From the NCBI RefSeq assembly GCF_021530995.1, contig NZ_JADYTF010000025.1:1-34347 (forward strand): 34,347 nt of DNA, given 5' to 3'. The notes under the pieces are model-generated. The model did not search any database, was not told where the DNA came from, and saw only the letters and a list, made by a program, of their open reading frames with translations. Shown in pieces: positions 1 to 7,020 of the stretch (position 1 is the stretch's first letter; every line of letters starts with the position of its first letter). The position numbers were made by a program, and so were the translations under genes. This stretch comes from Bacteroides caecigallinarum. GTDB taxonomy: Bacteria; Bacteroidota; Bacteroidia; Bacteroidales; Bacteroidaceae.

Positions 1-997
1 TGTATTTCTCATAATCCGCGTGCAGGCAGCCCACGGCCACGCTGAAGTCGAGCGACAGGGCGTCATTCAGGCGCAGCTGGTAGCCGCCGGTGATGCCGCC
101 GCCCATCAGGTCGCCCTGCTTGCCGGTTGCGGAGAACTTGTAGTTGAACTGCCCGGCCTTGTACATCGCACCGAGGTAGCCGCGCTTCTCCTTGCCCATA
201 TACCAGCGCACTTCCGGCATGACCTCCCAGAGGGCGTAGCGGCGGTTCTTGTCGTTCCACGACCACGAGGTCCACGAGCCGTTCACGAGGATTCCCCATG
301 ACGGACTGATGCGCCACTCCAGGCCTAGGTCGGGCGTGAGCGTCGCCCAGCGCAGCAGGTTGGCACGCAGGGAGAGCGTGTAGCTGTCTGTGCCGGAGGT
401 TTCTTCCGCAGCCGTCCCGGTGGTTTCCGCCGGAACATAGGCTTCGGGATGTACCACGACCATGCTGTCCGCCCTTATCTGTTCGGCGACAAAGCGTGAT
501 TCTTCCGTTTCGCGCTGCTCTTCCATCGGCTGCTGTGTATCGGCATTTTCCTGTCCGGCCTGCTGTCTTTCGTCCTTCTGTGCCGCAGTCGCCACTTTCG
601 GCACGCTGATGCGTACCGTCACGTAGTCACCGCTCCCGGAGTGGTTCTTCGTGACGAAGCACGCTTCGGTCAGTTCCTGCCGGATGATGAGTTCCGACTT
701 CACGCGGTTGGAGCGGACTTTCGCCATCGCAAGGTTGTCGGCCTCACTCTCTCCGGCGATGCACCAGCCGTACACATGGAGTGGGATTTTCCCGGCAAGG
801 ATGTGCTGCCTGTATCGCTCCACGCATTCCTCCAACCGGGCCAGTTCCTTGTCATTGCCGCTGAAAGGCACATAGAACATGTCTTTATCGGTGACGAAGC
901 GGAATGTATAGACCGTATCGGGCTTCTCCTGCGCCGCAAGGGGCAGAAGTACAAACAAGAGCATCAAGCCTGTTATCGTTTTCTTTATTATATTCAT
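1..997 (-). CDS. DUF3575-family envelope protein (3' end beyond window)
   Basis: The reading frame is open from the ATG at 997 to the window edge (332 codons). A signal peptide is visible at the N-terminus (MNIIKKTITGLMLLFVLLPL, then AAQ). Residues about 30-145 resemble an OmpA-like segment, with VYGWCIAGESEADNLAMAKV followed by RSNRVKSELI. A low-complexity Gln/Glu-rich linker follows (about 150-205). The rest (RANLLRWATLTPDLGLEWRI, then GGGITGGYQLRL) is typical of the DUF3575 beta-barrel-like domain found in Bacteroidales, often in conjugative elements and near fimbrillin genes. It is probably exported to the outer membrane or periplasm; its biochemical role is unknown. High GC and a position next to integrase genes suggest element cargo. 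The family call rests on recalled motifs, not on a search. Confidence 0.72.
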   Translation of the reverse strand, partial: MNIIKKTITGLMLLFVLLPLAAQEKPDTVYTFRFVTDKDMFYVPFSGNDKELARLEECVERYRQHILAGKIPLHVYGWCIAGESEADNLAMAKVRSNRVKSELIIRQELTEACFVTKNHSGSGDYVTVRISVPKVATAAQKDERQQAGQENADTQQPMEEQRETEESRFVAEQIRADSMVVVHPEAYVPAETTGTAAEETSGTDSYTLSLRANLLRWATLTPDLGLEWRISPSWGILVNGSWTSWSWNDKNRRYALWEVMPEVRWYMGKEKRGYLGAMYKAGQFNYKFSATGKQGDLMGGGITGGYQLRLNDALSLDFSVAVGCLHADYEKY

Positions 998-1066
998 TGT
1001 ATTATCCACGTTTTTGATGGGTTACTGATTTGTATGTGGTATTGTCGAGACATAGAAACAGCACAA

Positions 1067-1102
1067 GCGGCATACGAGCACAAAAAATGCTTCGTATGCC
1101 GC
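1067..1102. repeat. Strong inverted repeat upstream of the DUF3575 gene
   Basis: GCGGCATACGA at 1067-1077 is perfectly complementary to TCGTATGCCGC at 1092-1102. GCA at 1078-1080 extends the stem with TGC at 1088-1090 across a single-base bulge, leaving a loop of C and six A. It lies 70-105 bp upstream of the DUF3575 start. Neither side has a U-tract, so it is not an ordinary intrinsic terminator. It could be a 5'-leader structure or a protein-binding site. Confidence 0.6.
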
Positions 1103-1251
1103 CTGGCACAACGATGTAACGCTTCTGCGTAACTTATTGATACATAACGAATTTCGGGGGGGGTAATAATCCCTTGCGAATATACAAATTTCTTGTATTA
1201 AAAATGATTAAATCCATTAAAGAAAGACATGAAAAGAGCCATATAAAAAAG

Positions 1252-1276
1252 TTTCCTGACCCGGACGGGCAGGAAA
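1252..1276 (-). terminator. Terminator-like hairpin (minus-strand reading)
   Basis: TTTCCTG (1252-1258) pairs with CAGGAAA (1270-1276), and inner CCC/GGG adds to the stem. Read on the minus strand, the stem is followed by ACTTTTTTATAT, a good U-tract. It could stop transcripts coming from the remnant gene upstream at 1559-1993. Confidence 0.5.
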
Positions 1277-1521
1277 GCCTATTCCATGTATGTAGTTCTG
1301 CTCTCATTGTCAATCTTTTCGTTCTGTTTCAACTTTATTTGATTGGTGCTATTACCCATATTCGCCCCAAAAGTACAAAAAAATTCTGATACTGAAGAAA
1401 ATATGAAAAGAATTTAATCGAAAATTCTTCAAAACTGGCTGGGATGGAGAAAAGCCCTCGGGAAAGGCATTTTACAGCTGTCTAATCCCGTCTTTTATCC
1501 CTTGTGTCTCCATAGATGAAA

Positions 1522-1553
1522 GGCGGCACCGGAACAAATGCCCCGGCACCGCC
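1522..1553 (-). terminator. GC-rich hairpin just after the minus-strand remnant gene
   Basis: GGCGG..CCGG at 1522-1532 pairs with CCGG..CCGCC near 1542-1553, with two central mismatches. It begins 6 bases after the stop codon of the gene at 1559-1993 and is followed on that strand by TTTCATC. It is probably an intrinsic terminator, but the U-tract is weak. Confidence 0.45.
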
Positions 1554-1558
1554 CTGTG

Positions 1559-1993
1559 TTACATTTTCATACTGTGGCCCTCCCTTCGTTCGGAAATGCC
1601 CGGCCTGCCTATTATAATATGGTCACGGATGTAGTCACGGGCTGCATCGTCCGGCTTCGGTACGTTCTCCGCTTTCGGTAAATCCTGACCGCCACCTTGT
1701 TCCTGCCCTTGACTTGGCGTTTCCTCATGTTTGGGAGCCAGTTCCAATTGTATCTTGCGGTCGAGGGTGGCAAGCTCGGATTTCAACTGTTTCAGTTCGT
1801 CCTCCTTCTTCCATGTCTTGCTCACCATCTCCTGCACTGTCCTTTTTTGAATAACGCCACAGACTTCCATACCGGTGCCAAATGCTTCCACGCTGACACA
1901 AGGTGATTGACTTTTGCCAACCTTGTCTTTACTTTGCGTTGCCATGCAAAAGAGCATGAAGGATTGGGACAGCAAAATGCCACAAGCTGCCAC
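1559..1993 (-). pseudogene. 3' remnant of a large conjugative-element helicase/N-6 methylase-type protein
   Basis: The frame is 144 codons. Its middle (KTWKKEDELKQLKSELATLD followed by RKIQLELAP) matches, from memory, the C-terminal coiled-coil region of the very large (about 1,900-residue) SNF2-helicase/DNA-methylase proteins of Bacteroides conjugative elements. It is followed by a Gln/Glu/Pro-rich tail and a short basic end. None of the helicase or methylase motifs is present, and the upstream DNA leads directly into a divergent HTH gene. I therefore read it as a leftover 3' end, possibly fused to unrelated sequence over its first 50 or so codons (the GILLSQSFMLFC part). It may still be transcribed as a short ORF, but I cannot assign a function. 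Confidence 0.45.
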
Positions 1994-2079
1994 CTAATCG
2001 CATATCCATCTCATTACGGAGAATACCGCTTTACTTTGCAGGCAAAAAACAAGTATCAACATTAAAAGCAGTATCGACA

Positions 2080-2376
2080 ATGGAAATTTTGATTATTCAG
2101 AAAGAGGCGTTCGAGGAAATGGCGGCGAAGTTCAGCCGTTTCGCGGAACGTGTGGATGCCCTCCTTGCCAAGCAGGACGGCAAGTCATTAAACCGCTGGA
2201 TGGACAACCAGGAAGTCTGCCAGCAGTTGAATATCAGTCCGCGCACGTTGCAGACTCTACGCGACAACGGCACGCTGGCCTATTCACAGATTAACCACAA
2301 GGTGTTTTACAAGCCGGAGGATGTGCTGAGCATCGTAAAACTAATTGAGGGCAAACGGACGGACAGAGCCGTCTGA
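2080..2376 (+). CDS. Excisionase-like helix-turn-helix protein (first of a tandem pair)
   Basis: This is a 98-residue protein. The N-terminal half (about 1-40) is a short amphipathic, coiled-coil-like segment. Residues 42-92 form a MerR/excisionase-type winged HTH, with WMDNQEVCQQLNISPRTLQT and then KVFYKPEDV. Proteins of this class next to Bacteroides tyrosine integrases act as DNA-bending or regulatory factors for excision (compare the Xis2 proteins of CTnDOT) and may bind the att region or the int promoter. The next gene downstream encodes a paralogue and starts 34 bp after this stop, so they are probably co-transcribed. The exact role here is inferred from position and fold. Confidence 0.75.
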   Translation: MEILIIQKEAFEEMAAKFSRFAERVDALLAKQDGKSLNRWMDNQEVCQQLNISPRTLQTLRDNGTLAYSQINHKVFYKPEDVLSIVKLIEGKRTDRAV

Positions 2377-2410
2377 TTATTATTGTATTACCACTAAATC
2401 CAACGTGACA

Positions 2411-2716
2411 ATGAGTGAAATGATAACCAAGAACCATGCGCTGGTCGCCCAATTCGGCGACACGCTTGACCGTCTGCTGGACGGCATCGAGAACTTTGTG
2501 GCAAACAGCCGTCCGACATTGGGCGGCGAACGCTTCCTGACGGACAGGGAGGTGTCGGCAAGGCTGAAAGTGAGCCGCCGTACCTTGCAGGACTACCGAA
2601 ACAACGGGGTGGTGTCCTATTACCAATTGGGCGGCAAAATCCTGTACAAAGAATCAGACATTGAAAGGATGCTTTCCGCCAATTACAGGGAGGCGTTCAG
2701 GCGTATCGGCACATAA
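2411..2716 (+). CDS. Excisionase-like helix-turn-helix protein (second of a tandem pair)
   Basis: The 101-residue protein starts at the ATG at 2411 (MSEMITKN). An in-frame upstream start would overlap the previous gene and adds no family-like sequence. The HTH lies at residues about 44-93, with FLTDREVSARLKVSRRTLQD and then KILYKESDI. It aligns position by position with the upstream paralogue (RTLQ, then NNG or DNG, then LYK or FYK). The two probably bind related DNA sites, or act as a heteromeric excision/regulatory pair. A strong hairpin follows at 2738-2786. Confidence 0.75.
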   Translation: MSEMITKNHALVAQFGDTLDRLLDGIENFVANSRPTLGGERFLTDREVSARLKVSRRTLQDYRNNGVVSYYQLGGKILYKESDIERMLSANYREAFRRIGT

Positions 2717-2737
2717 TCTGCCATCCTATAAGAAAGA

Positions 2738-2786
2738 AGCCGACAACGGGGGATTTGTTTTTCCCGTCCGTTGCCGGCTCTTTTTC
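2738..2786 (+). terminator. Intrinsic terminator after the HTH pair
   Basis: AGCCGACAACGGG (2738 onward) pairs with CCGTCCGTTGCCGGCT (about 2764-2779), with a few mismatches, around a TTTGTTTTT loop. The stem is followed by TTTTT at 2781-2785. It closes the two-gene plus-strand unit and separates it from the convergent RhuM-like/integrase genes. Confidence 0.7.
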
Positions 2787-2793
2787 ACCTTTT

Positions 2794-3165
2794 CTAATTG
2801 CTCACTCTCCGGCCATTATATGGGGAGAGCGAAAAGAAAAGGTTAATCGGTCTGTTGTTAGCGTTCAGTCTGCCCATAACGAACCGTCTGAAAGCCTTAC
2901 ATTCCTTTGTCCGCAGCTTGAAAGCGACGGCTACCACCATTTCAAGGCTGTACACGTCATAGCTTATCCCGTTGCTTTGTCTGATGTAGTGCATGGTGTC
3001 GCTTTCCAACAGTTCCTTGTTCTTGTAGATAACCCGTATAGCCCTGCGGATGTCGCAGCTGAACACATTGAACGCATCGGCAATCTCCTGCTGCGTCATC
3101 CATACGGGAGCAGCAGGCATGGCGACCGTCCCGGTCTCGCTGATTGTGATTATTCCACGCTCCAT
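2794..3165 (-). CDS. RhuM-like small protein coupled to the integrase gene
   Basis: The 123-residue protein has a central block (PVWMTQQEIADAFNVFSCDI, then RRAIRVIYKNKELLE) that resembles the N-terminal domain of RhuM/Fic-associated proteins and related winged-HTH proteins (usual motif VWLTQKQMAELFG). The integrase ends in AAGGAGGAATGA. One ATG (3171) overlaps that stop, but the ATG at 3165 is better spaced from AAGGAGG, so I chose it. Either way the gene is translationally coupled to int. Small genes like this often accompany integrases of Bacteroides elements. A DNA-binding or regulatory role is likely but unproven. Confidence 0.6.
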   Translation of the reverse strand: MERGIITISETGTVAMPAAPVWMTQQEIADAFNVFSCDIRRAIRVIYKNKELLESDTMHYIRQSNGISYDVYSLEMVVAVAFKLRTKECKAFRRFVMGRLNANNRPINLFFSLSPYNGRRVSN

Positions 3166-3167
3166 AA

Positions 3168-4442
3168 TCATTCCTCCTTGTTCGTTAAGGTGTCCTTTGT
3201 TTTCTTTTCCCTTGACGCACCTGTTCCATAGGCGCGTCTGAAAGCCATCAGGTTGTCCATGTCCTTTGAAATCTTCTTGTCAGTTACTTCCGCATAGACC
3301 TGCGTGGTCTGGATGTCGGAATGTCCCAGCATCCGGCTGATGGTTTTAATCGGCACTCCGGCCTCCAGTGTAATCAGCGAGGCGAACGAGTGACGTGCCT
3401 GATGGTAGCACAAGCGTCCGCTTACTCCGGCAAGAACGGCGAGCGATTTCATGTGTCGACGAAGGTTCGGATGGTATATCATCGGGAACAGCGTCGGGCG
3501 GTTGTCATCATGGTATTTCTCTATCAGGGCGAGTGCTTCGGGCAGCAACTTCACGCTTGCCCGAAGCTCGTTCTTCTTGCGGCGGTATTTCAGCCAGAGG
3601 CTTCCCTCGTCGTCCGTGTAGAGGTTCTCACGGGTGACGCTCACCACATCCGCATAGGCGGTTCCCGTATAGCAGCCAAACAGGAAAAGGTCGCGGACGA
3701 GTATATGTGTGGTGCGCCATGCGGGTATCTCCACATCACGGATTTTCTCGAAGTCCTCTCGGCTCAACGCCCTCGGTGTCCGCTCTGTCTTTTGAGGCAG
3801 AGTGAAATTGGCGAAATGGCATCTTTCCGCATATCCCTCCTTGTAGGCTATGCGGCATACCTTTTTCAGGATGGCGAGGTAATGGCGCACCGTGTCCACC
3901 GCCAAGCCTTTCACGTCCATCACATAGTTCTGGTAATCGTGGATGAACTGTTCAGTAAGCTGCCCGAAAGCGATGTCCTTCGTCTTGAACTGCCACGGGA
4001 TGAACTCGCCCAACGTCTTTCTCATGTAGTAATAGCCGGGGTAAGTACCTTTGGCACGGTCTATCCCGATACGCGCCTTCAAGTCCTCGCAGATGCGATC
4101 GGTCATCCTCAGCAGAGTCATCTGCGTTTCCATGCTGCCTTGAAACAATTCCTTGACCGCCGTGGCGCCAAAGTCCTGTCCGCGCTCCACCAGCGTGTCG
4201 AACGCCGCATTGACCGCAAGCTGCAGCTTGTCCAGTTTCGCGTTGGTTTCCACCGCCTCGCGGCTCTTGCCGTCCAGACGGCTTTCTCGCGCGTTCCACA
4301 AATCCGGCCTGCACGACAGCTTGCATCCGAACTGCGCCATCGTGCGGTTCACCGTTATCCTTCCCATTATCGGGGCTTTGCCCGACTTGTCCGTTCCGCT
4401 CTTTTTCAGGTAGAGCAGCACCTTGAATTTTTCAATCTTCAT
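3168..4442 (-). CDS. Tyrosine-type site-specific recombinase (element integrase)
   Basis: The 424-residue protein has the usual three-part layout of Bacteroidales integrases. An N-terminal arm-binding domain spans about 1-95 (KVLLYLKKSGTDKSGKAPIM). A SAM-like core-binding domain spans about 110-215 (YYYMRKTLGEFIPW). The catalytic domain spans about 225-400. Visible catalytic residues are the HxxR box HQAR (H347, R350), the GH box (LGHSD, H374) and the nucleophile Tyr383 in TTQVYAEV. The first catalytic Arg normally expected in the TGLR motif is absent (YTGTAYADV), as in IntDOT of CTnDOT. It should integrate and excise the element extending leftwards from about 4700. The downstream RhuM-like gene is coupled to it. 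Confidence 0.93.
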   Translation of the reverse strand: MKIEKFKVLLYLKKSGTDKSGKAPIMGRITVNRTMAQFGCKLSCRPDLWNARESRLDGKSREAVETNAKLDKLQLAVNAAFDTLVERGQDFGATAVKELFQGSMETQMTLLRMTDRICEDLKARIGIDRAKGTYPGYYYMRKTLGEFIPWQFKTKDIAFGQLTEQFIHDYQNYVMDVKGLAVDTVRHYLAILKKVCRIAYKEGYAERCHFANFTLPQKTERTPRALSREDFEKIRDVEIPAWRTTHILVRDLFLFGCYTGTAYADVVSVTRENLYTDDEGSLWLKYRRKKNELRASVKLLPEALALIEKYHDDNRPTLFPMIYHPNLRRHMKSLAVLAGVSGRLCYHQARHSFASLITLEAGVPIKTISRMLGHSDIQTTQVYAEVTDKKISKDMDNLMAFRRAYGTGASREKKTKDTLTNKEE

Positions 4443-4443
4443 A

Positions 4444-4484
4444 CGCTTACTGTTTTTGTTGCAAAATTAACTTATGAGTAAGCG
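4444..4484 (-). promoter_or_regulatory. Integrase promoter framed by an 8-bp inverted repeat
   Basis: On the minus strand TAATTTTG (plus 4462-4469) is a perfect match to the Bacteroides -7 box TAnnTTTG, about 20 bp from the int ATG. It is flanked by CGCTTACT (4444-4451) and AGTAAGCG (4477-4484), a perfect inverted repeat. This is the geometry of an operator over the promoter. No TTTG -33 box is visible, so the promoter may need a factor, or may be weak. Confidence 0.55.
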
Positions 4485-4735
4485 TCCATTGATTTGCAGA
4501 ATGGTGCGTATCAGCGCAATCGACACATACTTACAACAATTTCAGTTTCTGCACGTTACCTATCCTTGCTTCGGTAACTGACGGCTAACGGCTTGGTAAC
4601 TGAAATGGCTCAATATTCCGCACTCCGTTGCGTTTCCGGCATTTGGCAGAATAATGAAAAACCGCTCATTTCAAACGGGTTGCGTTTCATCGTTACTTGT
4701 TTGCTGACGGCTGCTTTGTGGGTTCTGTTCCATAT
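4485..4735. other. Putative attachment/arm-site region at the element end
   Basis: This 250-bp non-coding stretch between the integrase and the decayed permease is rich in short repeats. GGTAACTGA occurs at 4573 and 4595 (22-bp pitch), with the inverted form GTTACC at 4555. ACGGCT occurs at about 4581, 4587 and 4707. GTTGCGTTTC occurs at 4627 and 4679. Integrase-proximal repeats of this kind usually are arm-type binding sites. Recognisable permease coding sequence stops near 4735, so the recombination junction probably lies between about 4690 and 4735. The exact core cannot be set without the other end of the element. Confidence 0.45.
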
Positions 4736-5699
4736 CTGTCGCCACGATTTTTATCTGATATTATAAACACTGTCAGTGACGGTCCACTGCTTATATGCCC
4801 AGAATAATAATCATTTACTACACCGACAACAGGGATAGGCGTGTCATTAATGAGCTTACAATATACAGTAGCTCCGTCAATCGAAGTGTATCCGAAAGCT
4901 TTCATTGCCGACTGGGTAAGCAGACATATCCAGGGCTTTGTCTATCGCCTTAACGCGCTGCTGGCGCAACTTTATCTTTTCCGGTGTATAATAATTATAG
5001 TCTCTCGACTCGTAAACAAGTTCAGCATGGATTATATCTTTTGTCTCGAATCCGGGAGGGGTATTCAGCATAAAGCGGAGCTGGCTGTTGAAGTAGAATG
5101 CCAACATTATAAGTATGAATGTGAGCAGATACTGCACAAAAAGGAATGTCATACGTGAATTCATTGAGCCCGTAAACGTATTTCCCAATGTGCGCAATGA
5201 AAGTATCGGCATTCTGCTCCGAACACTTTACGCAACGTATGGAAACGGCCACGCTTCGACATGACTACCATATAGAGATTTACGAAGTTAATTACCCCTG
5301 CCAAGAATATCATAATACACATTCCGGCAAATACGTACAGTTGTAACTTGTTTCCACTGTTGCCCATTCCGTGAGCTGTGTTATAAACTATAGCTTGCTC
5401 CCAGTAAATATCTCTTAAGTGAGTTGGGCACGTCCGCTGATATATCTTTTATCTACGTACATACTGTCAAGCCCATCCAACTCCGCAATAGATTATCCAT
5501 GAGTTACTCCATCTAACACAAATTTTACTCCGTAAACAGAGTCCTTGTCAACACAGTTATCGTCAACAGACAATTCACTGTTTATGTAACGGAGCAATAT
5601 GATACAACACGCCAGACTTAACGACAGACCTATAAGATTTATTATTGTGTAAGATTTAAGGCGTACAAGAAAACGCCATGCATAAATTATAGTTTTCAT
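4693..5699 (-). pseudogene. Decayed FtsX/MacB-type ABC transporter permease
   Basis: Pieces of one large permease lie in order but in different frames. The start is MKTIIYAWRFLVRLKSYTII plus a first membrane segment (5699-5496), ending at a TAA at 5493. The same frame then continues (SIAELDGLDSMYVDKRYIS) before shifting. A second-frame bit reads ADVPNSLKRYLLG. A third-frame segment (5367-5230) has the FtsX membrane span (MCIMIFLAGVINFVNLYMVV then SKRGR). The next (5212-4900) reads RTLGNTFTGSMNSRMTFLFV, and the last (4905-4750) reads PIPVVGVVNDYYSGHISSG. Intact relatives are near 780 residues; here barely 330 codons remain. The gene followed hlyD in the same operon. It is non-functional, with several frameshifts, a nonsense codon and internal deletions. 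Confidence 0.85.
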
Positions 5700-5751
5700 A
5701 CTTCAAATTCCTTTTACAAATAAATAATACCGAGACGCTTTGTAGTTTTAA

Positions 5752-6999
5752 CTAAAACACCAATTCCTCCGCATCGCCAAAGTTATCATATCCTGACGTA
5801 ATCACACAATCACCGGGCTGCAAACCTTCGGTAATTTCATATTGACGCGGATTCTGACGGCCAATGGTTATTGGCACTTTATATGCCCGTGTCTTGTCTT
5901 CACTGAGCTTATATATCCACCTGCCGCCTGTATGCTGGTAGAAATTACCGCGCGAAATAACAACTGCCTGCTCCGGCTGTCCCAACTCTATCTGTACTCT
6001 GAAGCTTTTACCCAGACGGACATTATCCGGCATATCTCCTGTAAAGACCAGATCGACATCGAACATGCGGTCCTTCACTTCGGGAACAACCTTGGTGACT
6101 TTCAAAGGATATTTCTCTCCCTGATTAGAGACTGTTGCCGGTAGTCCGGTTGTTATCCTGTCGATATAATACTCGCTTAGCGAAGTGTGTACCTTAAACT
6201 GGTCAAGGACTTTTACCTCGCCAATGTTCTCGCCCGCTCCTACCTGCTGACCGAGAGTTACTTTCACAAAACTCAATTGCCCGTCCACCGGTGCCCGCAC
6301 TACCAGGTCATTCATTCTTTCAAGGCTGCGCTGGAGTTTCTTCTGTTCCCTGTCATGGTCATTCTTCAGAAGTTCTTTTCGGATAACAGTCATGGCAGAA
6401 TCGCTGCGAAGACTGCGCAACTTCAGGCGTGTGGACTCTGTCTTATACTCATACTCATCGCGCGACACTTCAAGCTGTGCCTTACTGCGTATTCCCATTT
6501 CGTATTCTTCTTTTTCGAGGGCAAAACTCTTCCTGATTTTATTCAGTTCGTATTCGGCTTCAAGTGTCTGCTGCTTTAGGACTAGAGTTTTCTGCTCCAT
6601 CTCAAGCTCTTTCTCGCGGTAAGTTATCATCTGTTTTTCCCAATCGTCGCGCTGGTCGTCGATATCTCTCATCAGATTCGGATTGGAGAGTGTCAATATC
6701 GTATCTCCTTTCTTCATCAGTCTTCCATCTTCGGCTACGATGCTGTTCACATTCCCGGCTTCGCGTGCATTCACCATAATGGTCATAATGGGCTGTACTA
6801 TACCTTCTACGTCAACGTACTCCATGAAATCCGAGTCCGTGACTTCCGACGTCTGTATCTTGTCGATGTCTATCCGCAACCGGCGGGGACCGGACGCAAG
6901 AACTATCACATAAACTATCCCGGCAAGGATTACTGCCCCGCCTGCTATCCTGTACTTGTAGCGTATGTACCAGGGTTTCTTCTTTAATTTTATATCCAT
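5752..6999 (-). CDS. HlyD/MacA-type periplasmic adaptor (membrane fusion protein)
   Basis: The 415-residue protein has one N-terminal membrane span (about 16-35), a lipoyl/biotinyl half-domain (MVNAREAGNVNSIVAEDGRL, then KGDTILTLSNP), and a long alpha-helical hairpin rich in Glu/Lys/Gln (about 105-225). The second lipoyl half (LVVRAPVDGQLSFVKVTLGQ), a beta-barrel domain and a membrane-proximal C-terminal domain follow. It should bridge an inner-membrane ABC permease to the TolC-like channel encoded 21 bp upstream. Its expected permease partner directly downstream (starting 52 bp on) is a pseudogene, so this adaptor is either an orphan or works with a permease encoded elsewhere. The substrate is unknown. 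Confidence 0.9.
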   Translation of the reverse strand: MDIKLKKKPWYIRYKYRIAGGAVILAGIVYVIVLASGPRRLRIDIDKIQTSEVTDSDFMEYVDVEGIVQPIMTIMVNAREAGNVNSIVAEDGRLMKKGDTILTLSNPNLMRDIDDQRDDWEKQMITYREKELEMEQKTLVLKQQTLEAEYELNKIRKSFALEKEEYEMGIRSKAQLEVSRDEYEYKTESTRLKLRSLRSDSAMTVIRKELLKNDHDREQKKLQRSLERMNDLVVRAPVDGQLSFVKVTLGQQVGAGENIGEVKVLDQFKVHTSLSEYYIDRITTGLPATVSNQGEKYPLKVTKVVPEVKDRMFDVDLVFTGDMPDNVRLGKSFRVQIELGQPEQAVVISRGNFYQHTGGRWIYKLSEDKTRAYKVPITIGRQNPRQYEITEGLQPGDCVITSGYDNFGDAEELVF

Positions 7000-7020
7000 A
7001 AGTGTAATGTATTTTTATTG

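Larger units (their letters stand above)
998..1558. other. Intergenic region with hairpins, no convincing gene
   Basis: I see no credible coding gene in this 561-bp stretch. A 71-codon frame on the plus strand at 1174-1389 has no recognisable domain and no promoter. The region holds a strong hairpin at 1067-1102, a run of eight G at 1156-1163, a terminator-like hairpin at 1252-1276 and another hairpin at 1522-1553. It is more AT-rich than the flanking genes, as expected for non-coding Bacteroidales DNA. Confidence 0.5.

Noticed and set aside
1156-1163. Run of eight G as a possible phase-variable tract
   Set aside because: It is not inside an identifiable coding frame or between promoter boxes, so I cannot tie it to switching.
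1174-1389. 71-codon plus-strand ORF in the element intergenic region
   Set aside because: It covers a terminator-like hairpin, has no recognisable motif and no clear promoter.
2411-2716. Invertible or diversity-generating cassette formed by the tandem HTH genes
   Set aside because: The two genes are diverged paralogues in the same direction with no inverted repeats, template repeat or reverse transcriptase.
3321-4481. Long open frame (386 codons) on the plus strand opposite the integrase
   Set aside because: It is the antisense shadow of a clear recombinase gene, with no domain and no promoter; high GC lengthens spurious frames.
4841-5158. 105-codon plus-strand ORF within the permease remnant
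   Set aside because: It is the antisense of permease fragments that match the family on the minus strand.
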